Positions 34,707 to 44,703 are shown, counted from the first letter of the stretch. The stretch: 64,000 bases of DNA from Methylonatrum kenyense (GCF_023195885.1 NZ_JALPKO010000003.1:310001-374000), one strand, 5' to 3'. Numbers and translations are program-made. Notes: a model not told the origin generated them from the sequence alone.

Positions 34707-35887
34707 GACAACCTCCTTCCTTTCGGGCCGACAGTTCCGGAAATGGGCTGGCGAAGGGAGGCCGGGAGCAGGCCGGTCAGATCAGAATGACGCAGCAGCA
34801 AGACGAGCAGCAACGTGAACGCAAGGCTCCAGAGCGCAGCCGAGAGCCAGAGCGCGGTGACCGATCCGGGCAGGGCGATGCGCAGCATGGCCGCGCCGGA
34901 CAGCGCCAGGACCATTATCGGCAGCAACGGCTGGTTGGCCGGTGACCGCTTGCGGCGGTTGAGGCGAACCCGAGCCATGACGGTGGCGGTCAAGGTTCCA
35001 AGGCCGCCAATGGTCAGCGCATGCAGTGCCGCACCGGCGGACAGTGCGGCGGTCAGCCAGTGGGTGCCGAGCAGGGCCATTCCAGCGGCCAGCCAGGCGT
35101 ACCCCAGCAGGAGGCAGAGCAGGTCGGGCCGCTGTCGGTAACGCCAGGGTTGCCAGCGCCAGAGTCGAGCGGCTGCGAGCATCGCAGCGATGAGCAGCAG
35201 CACACCCGCCAGCGGCCTGGCGAAGGGCAGGGACTGGACCAGTAGGGTTGCCAGCAAAAGCAGTATCAAGCCACCTTCCATACGCGGCTGAAGCCTTGCT
35301 TGGAGGGTGCCACCGGCGCGTTCGGTTGCGTTGGCCACGGCCGGTGCGATGATTCGCCCGCCCATGATCACCAGCAGCAGGGCGAACAACAGCATTCCCT
35401 GGTACATCACGGTGCGTTGCCAGTCTGTGCCGAGCGGCTGCAGCAGGTGGAAGGCGGCGACGGCGAGTCCGACGGCGATCAGCAAGGGACCGAAGATTTT
35501 GTTGCGTGGCTTTTTTGCTGCTCGCAGAAACGGCGGCGCGGTCAGGCCCACCAGGGCCGCGGCGAACGACAGATTGGCGACCACTGCCGGGAGGCTTCCG
35601 GGCATGACCAGAAACAGCCCGCGGGCCAGCAGCCAGAGGCCTGCGAGCAGCATCAGGTAACGGGAATCGATGCGGTTGACCAGATATCCGGTGACCACCG
35701 CCAGGGCAAAGCCGAACAGCAGTTCGTGCGCATGAAATAGTGAATGGGCAAAGCCTGGCAGCAGTGGCGCGGCGCCAAGCATGCCATGCAGTGTCAGCGG
35801 GACCGTCAGCAGCGAATAGGCCGCAGCCAGCGGGAAGAACAGTTGTTCCGCCGCCACCGTGTGCGCGGCCCTGGTGTGCGCGTTCAT
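34703..35887 (-). CDS. nnrS: NnrS family membrane protein (copy 2)
   Basis: A 394-residue protein with about 12 helices. FAHSLFHAHELLFGFALAVVTGYLVNRI and LHALTIGGLGTLTATVMARVRLNRR are the histidine-bearing NnrS signatures. It is first in a two-gene operon with dnr. The 23-bp palindrome at 35900-35922 lies just before its start and fits the NsrR operator pattern, suggesting NO-derepressed transcription. It is clearly diverged from copy 1 at 13388-14596. Confidence 0.9.
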   Translation of the reverse strand: MNAHTRAAHTVAAEQLFFPLAAAYSLLTVPLTLHGMLGAAPLLPGFAHSLFHAHELLFGFALAVVTGYLVNRIDSRYLMLLAGLWLLARGLFLVMPGSLPAVVANLSFAAALVGLTAPPFLRAAKKPRNKIFGPLLIAVGLAVAAFHLLQPLGTDWQRTVMYQGMLLFALLLVIMGGRIIAPAVANATERAGGTLQARLQPRMEGGLILLLLATLLVQSLPFARPLAGVLLLIAAMLAAARLWRWQPWRYRQRPDLLCLLLGYAWLAAGMALLGTHWLTAALSAGAALHALTIGGLGTLTATVMARVRLNRRKRSPANQPLLPIMVLALSGAAMLRIALPGSVTALWLSAALWSLAFTLLLVLLLRHSDLTGLLPASLRQPISGTVGPKGRRLS

Positions 35888-35899
35888 ACGCGGTGTTAT

Positions 35900-35922
35900 A
35901 ACATGTAAACAACTTGCATGTT
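35900..35922 (-). promoter_or_regulatory. NsrR-like 23-bp palindrome upstream of nnrS
   Basis: The sequence has half-sites AACATGTAA and, on the other strand, AACATGCAA. Its core ATGTA-N7-TGCAT fits the ATGYA-N7-TRCAT core of the NsrR operator. It lies 12 bases upstream of the nnrS start, where a repressor would block transcription or initiation, and an NsrR-type repressor is encoded at 44704-45144. Confidence 0.65.
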
Positions 35923-36001
35923 AAACGCGGTATGGCGTAAACCTGTCTGTGTCACGCTTCCGGACGGTGGCCTGCACATTCCTTTGCACGGTAAGAGAGT
36001 G

Positions 36002-36370
36002 ATGGGAGACCTTCTGGCGCGTTACTGCTGGTGTCTTTTCGGTACGGCCTGCGTCGGGGTTGGTGCCGTCGGCGTGATTGTGCCGCTTTTGCCGACGACG
36101 CCGTTTCTGCTTCTCGCGGCGTGGGCTTATGCCCGTGGTTCGGAGCGGTGGCGGCTGTGGCTGGTCAATCACCCCCGCCTTGGTCCCTGCATCCGGGCTT
36201 GGCAGCAATCCCGGGCGATACCGCGGCGGGCCAAGGGCCTTGCCATTGTCTCCCTGCTGTTCAGTCTGGTGGTTGCTCTGTGGCTGGCGTTGCCGCCGGT
36301 CGCGCTGGCTGCGCAAGCTGCGGCCTTGCTGGCAGTTGCCATTTTCCTTCTCAGCAGGCCCACCGCATAG
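36002..36370 (+). CDS. DUF454 (YbaN-like) membrane protein
   Basis: A 122-residue inner-membrane protein with three to four helices: VGVGAVGVIVPLLPTTPFLLLAAWAYARGSERW, with the short loop NHPRLGPCIRAWQQSRAIPRRAK, is the DUF454 signature. No function is established. ATG 36002 with AAGAGAG upstream is preferred over the open frame from 35918, which would overlap the NsrR-like site. It lies between nnrS/dnr and the nos operon. Confidence 0.8.
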   Translation: MGDLLARYCWCLFGTACVGVGAVGVIVPLLPTTPFLLLAAWAYARGSERWRLWLVNHPRLGPCIRAWQQSRAIPRRAKGLAIVSLLFSLVVALWLALPPVALAAQAAALLAVAIFLLSRPTA

Positions 36371-36442
36371 CGAAATCCGTCTCCGGTAACGGCTCCGCGG
36401 GTCGTAACGCTGCCGAATACCAAATCCGGGGCCGATGGAACC

Positions 36443-36469
36443 AAAACAAGTAAAAACTTTACTTGTTTT
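36443..36469. promoter_or_regulatory. 27-bp perfect palindrome upstream of the nos promoter
   Basis: Arms AAAACAAGTAAA and TTTACTTGTTTT are perfect 12-base inverted repeats around AAC. It lies 10 bases before the DNR box, with its centre near -72 of the predicted nos start. It is too AT-rich, and lacks a separate T-run, for a standard terminator, so an operator for an unidentified dimeric regulator is likely. Confidence 0.6.
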
Positions 36470-36479
36470 GAGCGACTTC

Positions 36480-36521
36480 TTGACAGGGATCAAGTCGGCT
36501 TTCGCCTGTGCTTCCTAGCAT
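36480..36521 (+). promoter_or_regulatory. DNR-dependent promoter of the nos operon
   Basis: The box TTGACAGGGATCAA (36480-36493) fits TTGAT-N4-ATCAA at nine of ten positions. A -10-like TAGCAT (36516-36521) starts exactly 22 bases later, so the box is centred at -41.5 from a predicted start near 36528. No -35 hexamer is seen, as expected for class II activation. Confidence 0.88.
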
Positions 36522-36587
36522 TGCCACCAGGGCCGGCTTCTTTCCCTGTCCGCCGAGTTCGGCAATCACTCACGGAGGCAATACACC

Positions 36588-36908
36588 ATGAACAGCAGAT
36601 CCTTTGCCCTTACCGCCATGTTGACCCTGGTATTCGGCATGGCCGGCACAGCAACGGCAGGTGACATCTCGCGCGGCGAGGGCATCTCAAGTACCTGCAT
36701 CGCCTGCCACGGACCGGGAGGCAACAGCACAATGCCGGCCATGTACCCGAGCATCGCCGGTCGTGATGCGGACGAGCTTGCTGCTCTGCTCCACGGCTAC
36801 CGGGATGGTGATATCCAGGATTCCCAGATGGCGCCGCAGGCCGCCCACCTTACGGACCAGGATATCGAGGATCTGGCAGCCTACTTCGCGGCTCAGGAGG
36901 CCAAGTAG
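36588..36908 (+). CDS. Small periplasmic c-type cytochrome upstream of nosR
   Basis: A 106-residue monohaem cytochrome c with a signal peptide (ALTAMLTLVFGMAGTATA, cleavage near GDISR). The haem site CIACHGPGG follows at about 37-45, and the Met ligand is likely in DSQMAPQAAHLTD. It is of the c553/class I type. As first gene after the DNR promoter and six bases before nosR, it is probably an electron carrier to nitrous oxide reductase; that role is inferred. Confidence 0.9.
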   Translation: MNSRSFALTAMLTLVFGMAGTATAGDISRGEGISSTCIACHGPGGNSTMPAMYPSIAGRDADELAALLHGYRDGDIQDSQMAPQAAHLTDQDIEDLAAYFAAQEAK

Positions 36909-36914
36909 TCCGGC

Positions 36915-39065
36915 ATGCGCCAATTGGTCCGGTCACTGCTGTTGGTCCTCCTTGGGCTCGTTCCTGTCGCGGCAGCAGAATCCGCTGGCGCGACATTGGA
37001 ACGGTTCTTCCCGGAGGCGGATCGGCTGGGCGAGGTCAGGGGTGATCCGCCGGCGGCAATCGCCTACCGGGCTGACGAACCCCTGGGTCTGCTGTTCGAA
37101 ACCAACGATGTTGCACCGATTCCGGCCTATTCCGGCGAGCCGGTGAACATGCGTGTGGGGCTGGATCAGGCGGGCCGCATCACCGGCGTCCAGGTGCTGG
37201 AGCACAGCGAACCGATCATGCTGGTGGGTATTCCGGAATCGAGGCTTGTGGATTTCGTCGAGCAGTACCTGGGCCGCTCCATCCAGGATCGGGTTCGCGT
37301 TGGCTTGTCTCCGAGAAAGCGAGAAGGTTACGAGTACGTCGATGCAGTCTCCGGCGCGACGGTGACCGTTGTAGTGATGGCCGAGGCCATCATGCGCGGC
37401 GCACGGGAGGTTGCCCTTGCTCATGGCCTGGTGGATGCCGGTTCGTTACAGGTCATGCGGTCGGCGACAGTCCGAGACGAACTGTTCGAGACGAAGGACT
37501 GGTCGAGCCTGCGGGAGGTCGGCGCCGTGGGGCATATGCACCTAACGCGAGGAGACGTGGACCAGGCCTTCTCGGGAACGGCAGCAGAGAACGTCGACAC
37601 GGCCGCTGCCGAGTCGGTAGACGAGACTTTCATTGACTTATATGCCGCGCACCTGAATCCGCCCACTGTCGGCCGAAACCTGTTGGGTGAGGACGCCTAT
37701 CAGCGGCTGATGGATCGTCTGGATGAAGACGAACACGCACTTCTGCTGATGGCTTCGGGCGTTTACTCCTTCAAGGGATCGGGTTTCGTTCGTGGCGGAA
37801 TTTTCGATCGCTTCCAGTTGCTTCAGGAAGATCGCTCCATCCAGTTCCTTGATCGCGACCTGGTACGTGCTCCGCCGCTGCAAGTGGAGGGAAGCCCGAC
37901 TGTCAGCGAGCGCGATATCTTCATTGTCCGCGCAGAACACGGTTTCGATCCCGGTCGTCCCTGGGAGGTTGAGTTGCTGGTCCGTCGGCAGGTGGGTGCG
38001 CTGGACTCGGCCTTTGTCAACTTTCACCTCGAGGTCACACCGCCGGAGGCCTTCTTCGACTACCCCGAACAAGGATTCCCGGACGATGACCGCCCCCTTT
38101 GGGTGTCGGTCTGGGAGGACAGGGTCGTACACGTGGTCGTGCTCGGTGCGGGACTCGTCGTGCTGACGCTGATTCTGCTGTTTCAGGACGTGCTGGCGCG
38201 ACGACCGACGCTGCTGCATTGGCTGCGCACGGGCTTTCTGATTTACACGGTGGTGTTTATCGGTTGGTACGCCCTGGCCCAGCTTTCGGTGGTGAACATC
38301 TTCACTTTTACCAACGCCATTTTCACCGACTTCCAGTGGTCCACCTTCCTGATGGACCCGATGCTTTTCATCCTCTGGAGTTTCGTTGCGGCAACGCTGC
38401 TGCTCTGGGGACGCGGTGTTTACTGCGGCTGGTTGTGTCCGTTCGGAGCCGCCCAGGAGTTGATCAACGAAGTCTCGCGCAAGTTTCGAGTTCCCCAGTT
38501 CGAGTTGCCCTGGGCGGTGCATGAGCGGCTCTGGGCCTTGAAGTATCTGATTTTGATTGGGCTTTTCGGTGTTTCCCTGCACAGCCTGTCTACCGCCGAA
38601 GTCTACGCCGAGGTCGAGCCATTCAAGACCGCCGTGACCATGCAGTTCCAGCGGGAATGGGGTTTCGTGCTCTATGCCGCAGGCCTGCTGGTCGTCTCGG
38701 CATTCAATCGTAAATTCTTCTGCCGCTACGTCTGCCCCCTCGGCGCGGGTCTGGCGATTCCCGCCCGAATCCGTCTGTTCGACTGGCTCAAACGCCACAG
38801 AAATGACTGTGGCAGCCCCTGCCAGATCTGCGCCAATGAGTGTGAGGTACGCGCCATTCACCCGGACGGTCGGATCAATGCAAACGAATGCCATCACTGC
38901 CTGGACTGCCAGGTGACCTACTGGAACGACAGGAAATGCCCGCCGATGGTCAAGCAGCGCAAACGGCGGGAAAGGTCGGCCCGGACGGCGTCAGGCGCCG
39001 GTTCCGGCAATCAATTCCCGGTAATTCGGGTGCAAAAGCGGGTGCCCACTGAAACCGCCGTTTGA
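36915..39065 (+). CDS. nosR: Nitrous oxide reductase regulator/electron donor
   Basis: A 716-residue inner-membrane flavo-iron-sulfur protein that supports NosZ activity and nos expression. A signal/anchor and periplasmic FMN-binding domain come first, with [15 protein letters not shown] as the SGAT motif for covalent FMN at Thr. Several membrane helices follow, with cytoplasmic [13 protein letters not shown] and [10 protein letters not shown], then ferredoxin-type cysteines in [19 protein letters not shown] and [11 protein letters not shown] attachment normally needs ApbE/NosX, which is not encoded in this window. Confidence 0.96.
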   Translation: MRQLVRSLLLVLLGLVPVAAAESAGATLERFFPEADRLGEVRGDPPAAIAYRADEPLGLLFETNDVAPIPAYSGEPVNMRVGLDQAGRITGVQVLEHSEPIMLVGIPESRLVDFVEQYLGRSIQDRVRVGLSPRKREGYEYVDAVSGATVTVVVMAEAIMRGAREVALAHGLVDAGSLQVMRSATVRDELFETKDWSSLREVGAVGHMHLTRGDVDQAFSGTAAENVDTAAAESVDETFIDLYAAHLNPPTVGRNLLGEDAYQRLMDRLDEDEHALLLMASGVYSFKGSGFVRGGIFDRFQLLQEDRSIQFLDRDLVRAPPLQVEGSPTVSERDIFIVRAEHGFDPGRPWEVELLVRRQVGALDSAFVNFHLEVTPPEAFFDYPEQGFPDDDRPLWVSVWEDRVVHVVVLGAGLVVLTLILLFQDVLARRPTLLHWLRTGFLIYTVVFIGWYALAQLSVVNIFTFTNAIFTDFQWSTFLMDPMLFILWSFVAATLLLWGRGVYCGWLCPFGAAQELINEVSRKFRVPQFELPWAVHERLWALKYLILIGLFGVSLHSLSTAEVYAEVEPFKTAVTMQFQREWGFVLYAAGLLVVSAFNRKFFCRYVCPLGAGLAIPARIRLFDWLKRHRNDCGSPCQICANECEVRAIHPDGRINANECHHCLDCQVTYWNDRKCPPMVKQRKRRERSARTASGAGSGNQFPVIRVQKRVPTETAV

Positions 39066-39111
39066 GCCGGTGCGGTCCCGTCAGGTTCCTACCCACTGTA
39101 GAGGTGATCTC

Positions 39112-41013
39112 ATGAGTGACGACAAAGACGACAACACCCGGGTGGAAAACCCCGGACGCCGCCGATTCCTCGGCACCACGGCCGCTGCCGGCATTGTCGG
39201 TGCCGCTGGCGCCACTGGTACGGGGCTGCTGATGCGTAGCGGCAGAAGCCTGGCCGCTTCGGCAGACGGCAACGCACACAAGGTGGGGCCAGGGGAGCTT
39301 GACGACTACTACGGCTTCTGGAGCGGAGGCCATTCGGGCGAGGTGCGCATCTTCGGCGTGCCGTCGATGCGCGAACTGGTACGCATTCCGGTTTTCAACT
39401 ACGACAGCGCGACGGGCTGGGGCCAGACCAACGAAAGCAAGCGGGTGCTGGGCGACAGCGGAGCTTTCCTCAACGGTGACACGCATCACCCCAAGGTGAG
39501 TTACACCGACGCCCGCTACGACGGTCGCTGGTGCTTCATCAACGACAAGGCCAATACACGGGTGGCGCGCATCCGGCTCGACATCATGCGCACGGACAAG
39601 ATCACCACCATTCCCAATGTCCAGTCCATTCATGGCTTGACCCTGCAGCGGGTGCCGTCCACCGAACGCGTATTCGCCGCTGGCGAGATGATCATCCCCA
39701 CCCCCAACGACGGTCGCAACCTGGACGATCCGTCCGAGTATTGGACACTGATGTCCTGCCTGGATGCCGAGACAATGGAGCTCAAGTGGCAGGTGATCGT
39801 TGACGGCAACATGGACAACTGCGACACCGACTACGGTGGAAAATATGTCGGGGCGACCTGCTACAACTCGCCCCGCGGTGTCACGCTGCAGGAGATGATG
39901 GGGCCGGAGCGGGACTGGGCGGTGATTTTCAATATCGCCCGGATCGAGGAGGCAGTGGCCGCAGGGAACACCTTCACGATCGGCGATTCTGACGTCCCGG
40001 TGGTGGACGGACGCGGCGCGGAACGGCATGGCTCGGAATTCACGGTCTATATCCCCGTGCCACGCAGTCCTCACGGTTTCAACACCAGTCCGCCGGACGG
40101 CAAGTATTTCGTCTGCAGTGGCAAGCTGTCGCCCACCTGCACAGTGGTGGAGTGGTCACGGGTTGACGACTGGTTCGACGGCAAGCTGGAGGATCCGCGT
40201 GAGACGGTGGTCGCCGAACCGGAGGTGGGTCTCGGCCCGCTGCACACCACCTTCGATGGTCGTGGCAATGCCTATACATCCCTGTTTCTGGACAGTCAGG
40301 TGGTGAAGTGGAACCTGGCAGACTCCATCCGCCACTACAACGGCGACGACGTGAATTACATCCGTGACCGGGTGGATGTGCATTACCAGATCGGGCATCT
40401 GAAGGCTTCGCTGGCCTGCAGCCGCGACGCCGACGGCAAGTACCTGGCTTCGCTCAGCAAGTTTTCGAAGGATCGGTTCCTCTCGGTGGGGCCGCTGCAC
40501 CCAGAGAATGACCAGCTGATTGATATCTCCGGCGAGCGCATGGAGTTGGTGCATGATGGTCCCACCTATGCCGAACCCCATGACGCGCTCATGGTGCGCG
40601 CTGATCAGCTCAATCCGATCAAGGTCTACGAACGGGACGATCCGTACTTTGCTGAAACGGTGGCAATGGCCAAGGGCGATGGGGTGACGCTGGAGCGGGA
40701 CAACAAGGTGGTCCGCGATGGCAACAAGGTGCGCGTCTACATGACCTCGGTTGCACCCAACTTCGGCATGACCGAGTTCAAGGTCAAGCAGGGTGACGAG
40801 GTCACCGTTGTGGTAACCAACCTGGACAGGATCGAGGACGTTACCCACGGCTTCTCCATCATCAACTACGGCATCAACTTCGAGATCAACCCGCAGCAGA
40901 CCTCGTCGGTGACATTCGTCGCGAATAAACCGGGCGTGTACTGGTACTACTGCAGCTGGTTCTGCCACGCCCTGCATATGGAAATGGCAGGACGCATGTT
41001 GGTTGAAGCGTAG
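39112..41013 (+). CDS. nosZ: Nitrous oxide reductase, clade I (Tat-exported)
   Basis: A 633-residue periplasmic copper enzyme reducing N2O to N2. The Tat signal [21 protein letters not shown] marks the clade I type. A seven-bladed propeller carries the CuZ histidines (among them [11 protein letters not shown] and QSIHGLTLQ). The C-terminal cupredoxin domain has the CuA site [15 protein letters not shown] 39112 with GAGGTGATCTC upstream is preferred over the GTG at 39070, which would put 14 extra residues before the Tat signal. Confidence 0.98.
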   Translation: MSDDKDDNTRVENPGRRRFLGTTAAAGIVGAAGATGTGLLMRSGRSLAASADGNAHKVGPGELDDYYGFWSGGHSGEVRIFGVPSMRELVRIPVFNYDSATGWGQTNESKRVLGDSGAFLNGDTHHPKVSYTDARYDGRWCFINDKANTRVARIRLDIMRTDKITTIPNVQSIHGLTLQRVPSTERVFAAGEMIIPTPNDGRNLDDPSEYWTLMSCLDAETMELKWQVIVDGNMDNCDTDYGGKYVGATCYNSPRGVTLQEMMGPERDWAVIFNIARIEEAVAAGNTFTIGDSDVPVVDGRGAERHGSEFTVYIPVPRSPHGFNTSPPDGKYFVCSGKLSPTCTVVEWSRVDDWFDGKLEDPRETVVAEPEVGLGPLHTTFDGRGNAYTSLFLDSQVVKWNLADSIRHYNGDDVNYIRDRVDVHYQIGHLKASLACSRDADGKYLASLSKFSKDRFLSVGPLHPENDQLIDISGERMELVHDGPTYAEPHDALMVRADQLNPIKVYERDDPYFAETVAMAKGDGVTLERDNKVVRDGNKVRVYMTSVAPNFGMTEFKVKQGDEVTVVVTNLDRIEDVTHGFSIINYGINFEINPQQTSSVTFVANKPGVYWYYCSWFCHALHMEMAGRMLVEA

Positions 41014-41067
41014 CCGGAGGGGCGGCTCCGGAAGCGGAGCCGCCCATTCCATTCAAGGAGAATCGCG

Positions 41068-42372
41068 GTGTACCTAGGTCCAATTCGTTGTCTGCTGCTG
41101 GCCGTTTTCCTGGCCGGATCGCCGGTACTTGCTGGTCAGGGCATCGACCCGGAACAGGGGCCCCTTCAGGCGCACATCGACGCCGCTTCGGCGGGTAGCA
41201 CCCTGGTATTGGGGCCGGGTATTCACGCCGGCGGAGTGGTTATTGACAGACCGCTTACCCTGCGTGGCGAACCGGGGGCAGTGATCGATGCTGGAGGCCA
41301 GGGCGATGTGATCCGGGTGCAGGCCGAGGACGTCAGCATCCAGGAGGTGATATTGCGCAACTCCGGTTTCGATCTCACGGCCATGAATGCCGCGATCCAT
41401 GCGGAGCGCGGTGCGCATCGGCTCCACGTCGAGGGCACCGTAATGGAGGACGTCGCTTTCGGATTATGGCTCTGGCATCTGCGGGGGCCTCGGGTGATCG
41501 GCAATCGCATCTCCGGCAGCGAGGCGATTCGTTCCCAGGACCGGGGTGACGGTATCCGGCTGTTCAACGTCGAGGACGGCCTGTTCGCTGACAACGAGGT
41601 ACGGCACACCCGTGACGGCGTGTACATCGATACAAGCAGCGAGGTGGAGTTTCGTGGAAATCGCTTCTCCGATTTACGGTACGGCATCCACTACATGTAC
41701 TCGCATCACGGGCGAATCATCGATAACCGCACGACGCGGACCCGCAGCGGTTTTGCACTGATGATGTCGAATCATCTGGAGGTGCGTGGCAATCGCTCGG
41801 AGCGGGACCGCAACTACGGATTCCTGCTCAATTTCGTGAATTACAGCGAACTCGCTGACAACGTGGTTGACGGTGTTACCGGTTGGGCCGGCGCCGCGAA
41901 CACCGAGCACGGCGTGACCCTCGGGGCGGAGGGCAAGGGCTTGTTCATCTATAACGCCCAGTCTAATGAGGTCCGGGACAATCGGATTGCCAACAGCGAG
42001 ATCGGGGTCCACCTCACTGCTGGTTCCGAGGGAAACCGTATCCACGGCAACAGCTTTGTCAATAACCGCACCCAGGCAATGTACGTTTCTACTCGGCCGC
42101 AGGAATGGTCACACGAAGGGCGGGGCAACTACTGGAGCGATTACCTGGGCTGGGACCTCGGCGGCGACGGAATCGGTGACCGTCCGCATGAACCCAATGA
42201 TGCAGTGGACCGGTTGTTGTGGACCTATCCGATGGCGCGGCTGCTGATGAACAGTCCGGCAGTGCAGTTGATTCGCTGGGTGCAGCAGCAGTTTCCGGTG
42301 TTTCGGCCGTCCGGACTGCGGGACAGCGCACCGCTGATGCGGCCGGGCCATGCACTGGAGGGAACGGGATGA
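41068..42372 (+). CDS. nosD: Periplasmic NosD protein, copper-site maturation
   Basis: A 434-residue exported protein with a signal peptide (LLLAVFLAGSPVLAGQ) and a right-handed beta-helix of parallel repeats (IRLFNVEDGLFADNEVRHT, GVYIDTSSEVEFRGNRFSD and similar). It works with NosF and NosY to deliver copper to NosZ. Start is GTG 41068, with AAGGAGA well placed upstream. The stop overlaps nosF in ATGA. Confidence 0.94.
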   Translation: MYLGPIRCLLLAVFLAGSPVLAGQGIDPEQGPLQAHIDAASAGSTLVLGPGIHAGGVVIDRPLTLRGEPGAVIDAGGQGDVIRVQAEDVSIQEVILRNSGFDLTAMNAAIHAERGAHRLHVEGTVMEDVAFGLWLWHLRGPRVIGNRISGSEAIRSQDRGDGIRLFNVEDGLFADNEVRHTRDGVYIDTSSEVEFRGNRFSDLRYGIHYMYSHHGRIIDNRTTRTRSGFALMMSNHLEVRGNRSERDRNYGFLLNFVNYSELADNVVDGVTGWAGAANTEHGVTLGAEGKGLFIYNAQSNEVRDNRIANSEIGVHLTAGSEGNRIHGNSFVNNRTQAMYVSTRPQEWSHEGRGNYWSDYLGWDLGGDGIGDRPHEPNDAVDRLLWTYPMARLLMNSPAVQLIRWVQQQFPVFRPSGLRDSAPLMRPGHALEGTG

Positions 42373-43304
42373 ACCACGCGGTGTTGCTGGAAGGGGTGGG
42401 CCGGCGCTTCGGCCAGGTGCACGCCCTTGACGGAATCGATCTGGCCTTGGCCCAGGGGGAGGTTCTTGGCTTGCTGGGCCACAACGGTGCAGGCAAATCC
42501 ACGCTGATCAAGCTGGTGCTCGGCGTACTGGCTCCCGGATCGGGGCATGTCTCGGTACTGGGTCAGGATCCGCGCGGATCCCGGGCTCGTCACCTGCGGC
42601 TACAACTCGGCTATCTGCCGGAAAACGTCAGTTTTTACGACAATCTCAGCGGTCGCGAAGTATTGCGCTATTTCGCCCGCCTCAAGCGGGTTTCAGCCGC
42701 CGAGGCAGAGCGCCTGCTGGAGCGGGTGGGGCTGGGGCAAGCTGCGGGGCGGCGGGTGCGCACCTATTCAAAAGGCATGCGTCAGCGTCTCGGGTTGGCC
42801 CAGGCATTGCTCGGCCAGCCGCGCTTGCTGTTGCTGGACGAACCGACCGTGGGTCTCGACCCGATGGCGGTACGCGACGTCTACGGAATGATCGACGCCC
42901 TGCGTGGAGCAGGCACGAGCGTGATTGTCTGCTCACACGTTCTGCCGGGAGTGGAACCCCACCTGGATCGGGTGGCGATCCTCTCCGCCGGACGCCTGCT
43001 CGCCGCAGGCACCATCACTGGTCTTCGACGGGAGGCCGGACTTCCCCTGCGGGTTTACGCCCGGGGTGGAGCGCTCAACGGCGCCCTGCGGCAACGGCTG
43101 GGCGGCCTGATCCTCGGTGTTGATGGCGAGGCATCCGGGGGCATTCACTTTACTGCCCCGGCGGACGGGAAGCTTGAGGTGCTGCGCGCCTTGCTCGCCG
43201 AGCCCGGCTTGCAAGACGTCTCGATCGAGGCCCCGGGACTCGACGCGCTGTACGCTCACTTCGATGGCAAGGGGCATGATGGCAAGGGGAAGTGCCATGC
43301 GTGA
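42369..43304 (+). CDS. nosF: ABC transporter ATPase for NosZ maturation
   Basis: A 311-residue ATPase. Walker A is GHNGAGKST, the signature is YSKGMRQRLGLAQAL, Walker B is LLLLDEPTVGLDP and the H-loop is VIVCSHVL. Its membrane partner is NosY and the periplasmic partner is NosD. The open frame extends upstream over nosD, but ATG 42369 is the proper start. The stop region overlaps nosY by eight bases. Confidence 0.95.
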   Translation: MNHAVLLEGVGRRFGQVHALDGIDLALAQGEVLGLLGHNGAGKSTLIKLVLGVLAPGSGHVSVLGQDPRGSRARHLRLQLGYLPENVSFYDNLSGREVLRYFARLKRVSAAEAERLLERVGLGQAAGRRVRTYSKGMRQRLGLAQALLGQPRLLLLDEPTVGLDPMAVRDVYGMIDALRGAGTSVIVCSHVLPGVEPHLDRVAILSAGRLLAAGTITGLRREAGLPLRVYARGGALNGALRQRLGGLILGVDGEASGGIHFTAPADGKLEVLRALLAEPGLQDVSIEAPGLDALYAHFDGKGHDGKGKCHA

Positions 43305-44121
43305 ACTTCTGGTAGTCGCAGGCAAGGAATTCCGGGATGGATTGCGAAATCGCTGGGTGCTTTCCATCAGCCTAACGTTTGCCGCCCTGGCGGTGGGACT
43401 GGCCTGGTTTGGTGCCGCCGCCTCCGGTAGTCCCGGCCTTAGTCCAGTATCCACCACCATCGCCAGTCTGGCCAGCCTGGCCGTGCTGCTGGTTCCGCTG
43501 ATCGCGTTGATGCTGGCCTATGACAGCATTGTGGGCGAGGAGGAGCAGGGTACGCTGCTGCTATTGTTGAGTTACCCGCTGGGACGCACCGAGTTGATCA
43601 TCGGCAAGTTTCTGGGACACGGGGCCATCATGGCGCTGTCCACAGGCCTTGGTTTCGGTTCTGCGGGTCTGGTGATCGCCGTGCTGACCGGTCAGGCTGC
43701 CGCTATGGCCGCACCGTTCGCGGTGTTCATGCTCAGCGCGACGCTACTGGCTTGGGTGTTTCTGGCCCTGGCGTACCTGATCAGCGTGCTGGTTCGCGAG
43801 AAGGCCAGGGCAGCCGGTCTGGCACTACTGGTCTGGTTCCTGTTCGTGTTGGCTTATGATCTGGTTTTGCTGGGTATTCTGGTTGGCAGCGAGGGCCGAC
43901 TGGACGATGGCCTGTTCCGGAGCCTGCTGCTGCTGAATCCTACCGACGTTTTCCGGTTGGTTAACCTCACCAGCTTCGAGGTAGTCGCCGCCGGCAGCGG
44001 TCTGCTCAGCGTGTTCAGTGAGGCTGCCTACCCGGTCCCACTGCTGCTCGGAATCCTCGTCGTCTGGATCGTTCTTCCACTTGGCGCCGCCGCGGGCCTG
44101 TTCGCCCGCCGCCGGGCTTGA
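43297..44121 (+). CDS. nosY: ABC transporter permease for NosZ maturation
   Basis: A 274-residue membrane protein with six helices, beginning MRELLVVAGKEFRDGLRNRWVL as ABC-2 type permeases do. The first cytoplasmic loop contains DSIVGEEEQGTLLLLLSYP, the conserved coupling segment. It forms the NosFY transporter with the preceding gene. ATG 43297 lies inside the nosF 3' end. Confidence 0.94.
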   Translation: MRELLVVAGKEFRDGLRNRWVLSISLTFAALAVGLAWFGAAASGSPGLSPVSTTIASLASLAVLLVPLIALMLAYDSIVGEEEQGTLLLLLSYPLGRTELIIGKFLGHGAIMALSTGLGFGSAGLVIAVLTGQAAAMAAPFAVFMLSATLLAWVFLALAYLISVLVREKARAAGLALLVWFLFVLAYDLVLLGILVGSEGRLDDGLFRSLLLLNPTDVFRLVNLTSFEVVAAGSGLLSVFSEAAYPVPLLLGILVVWIVLPLGAAAGLFARRRA

Positions 44122-44139
44122 CCACCGGAGCGTATTGCC

Positions 44140-44679
44140 ATGTTCAAACGTCGCCAGCTGCTGCACCTGATGGCTGCCCTGCCGATTCTGGGGCTGGCCG
44201 CTTGCCGCGGGGGGCAGGAAACGTCCTCGGATGACTGTTCCCCGCTGCTACTTACGGAGGATCATGATTGCGCCCTGTGCGGCATGAGCGTGACCCACCA
44301 CACGGGTCCCAAGGGGCAGGCTTGCCTACGTGACGGTCGGGTACTGCCATTTTGTTCCGTCACGGATATGTTGTCCTGGGCTTGGCAGCCGGAATCCGCC
44401 AATGCCGTTCGCGGTTTGCGGGTGCATGATTTGTCGCGCACCGACTGGGATCAGCCGTCCGAGGACGCCTGGATGGACGCGGTCGAGGCAGTTTATGTTG
44501 TGGGGCATGGGCGCCGCGGCGCGATGGGGCATTCGCCGGCACCGTTCTCGTCCCGCGCCGACGCCGAGCGCTTTGCCTCACGGCATGGTGGCCGGTTACT
44601 GGCGTTTGATGAACTGGACTGGGAAATCCACAAAGGTGCCGAGCCGACGGGGTACGAGGCCCATCCGCACGCTCATTGA
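44140..44679 (+). CDS. nosL: Copper chaperone lipoprotein
   Basis: A 179-residue lipoprotein: the signal ends in the lipobox LAAC. It binds Cu+ and supplies it to NosDFY/NosZ. The copper-binding CALCGMSV motif, with the downstream FCSVTDMLSWAW and the conserved AVEAVYVVGHGRRGAMG stretch, identifies the family. It is the last gene of nosRZDFYL, convergent with the nsrR-type gene. Confidence 0.95.
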   Translation: MFKRRQLLHLMAALPILGLAACRGGQETSSDDCSPLLLTEDHDCALCGMSVTHHTGPKGQACLRDGRVLPFCSVTDMLSWAWQPESANAVRGLRVHDLSRTDWDQPSEDAWMDAVEAVYVVGHGRRGAMGHSPAPFSSRADAERFASRHGGRLLAFDELDWEIHKGAEPTGYEAHPHAH

Positions 44680-44680
44680 C

Positions 44681-44695
44681 CCGGGCGTCGCCCGG
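44681..44695. terminator. Short GC hairpin between convergent nosL and nsrR
   Basis: CCGGGCG, a single T, CGCCCGG: a seven-base inverted repeat placed between the two stop codons, with no clear T-tract in either direction. Terminator activity is possible but unproven. Confidence 0.4.
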
Positions 44696-44703
44696 CCACC
44701 TTC

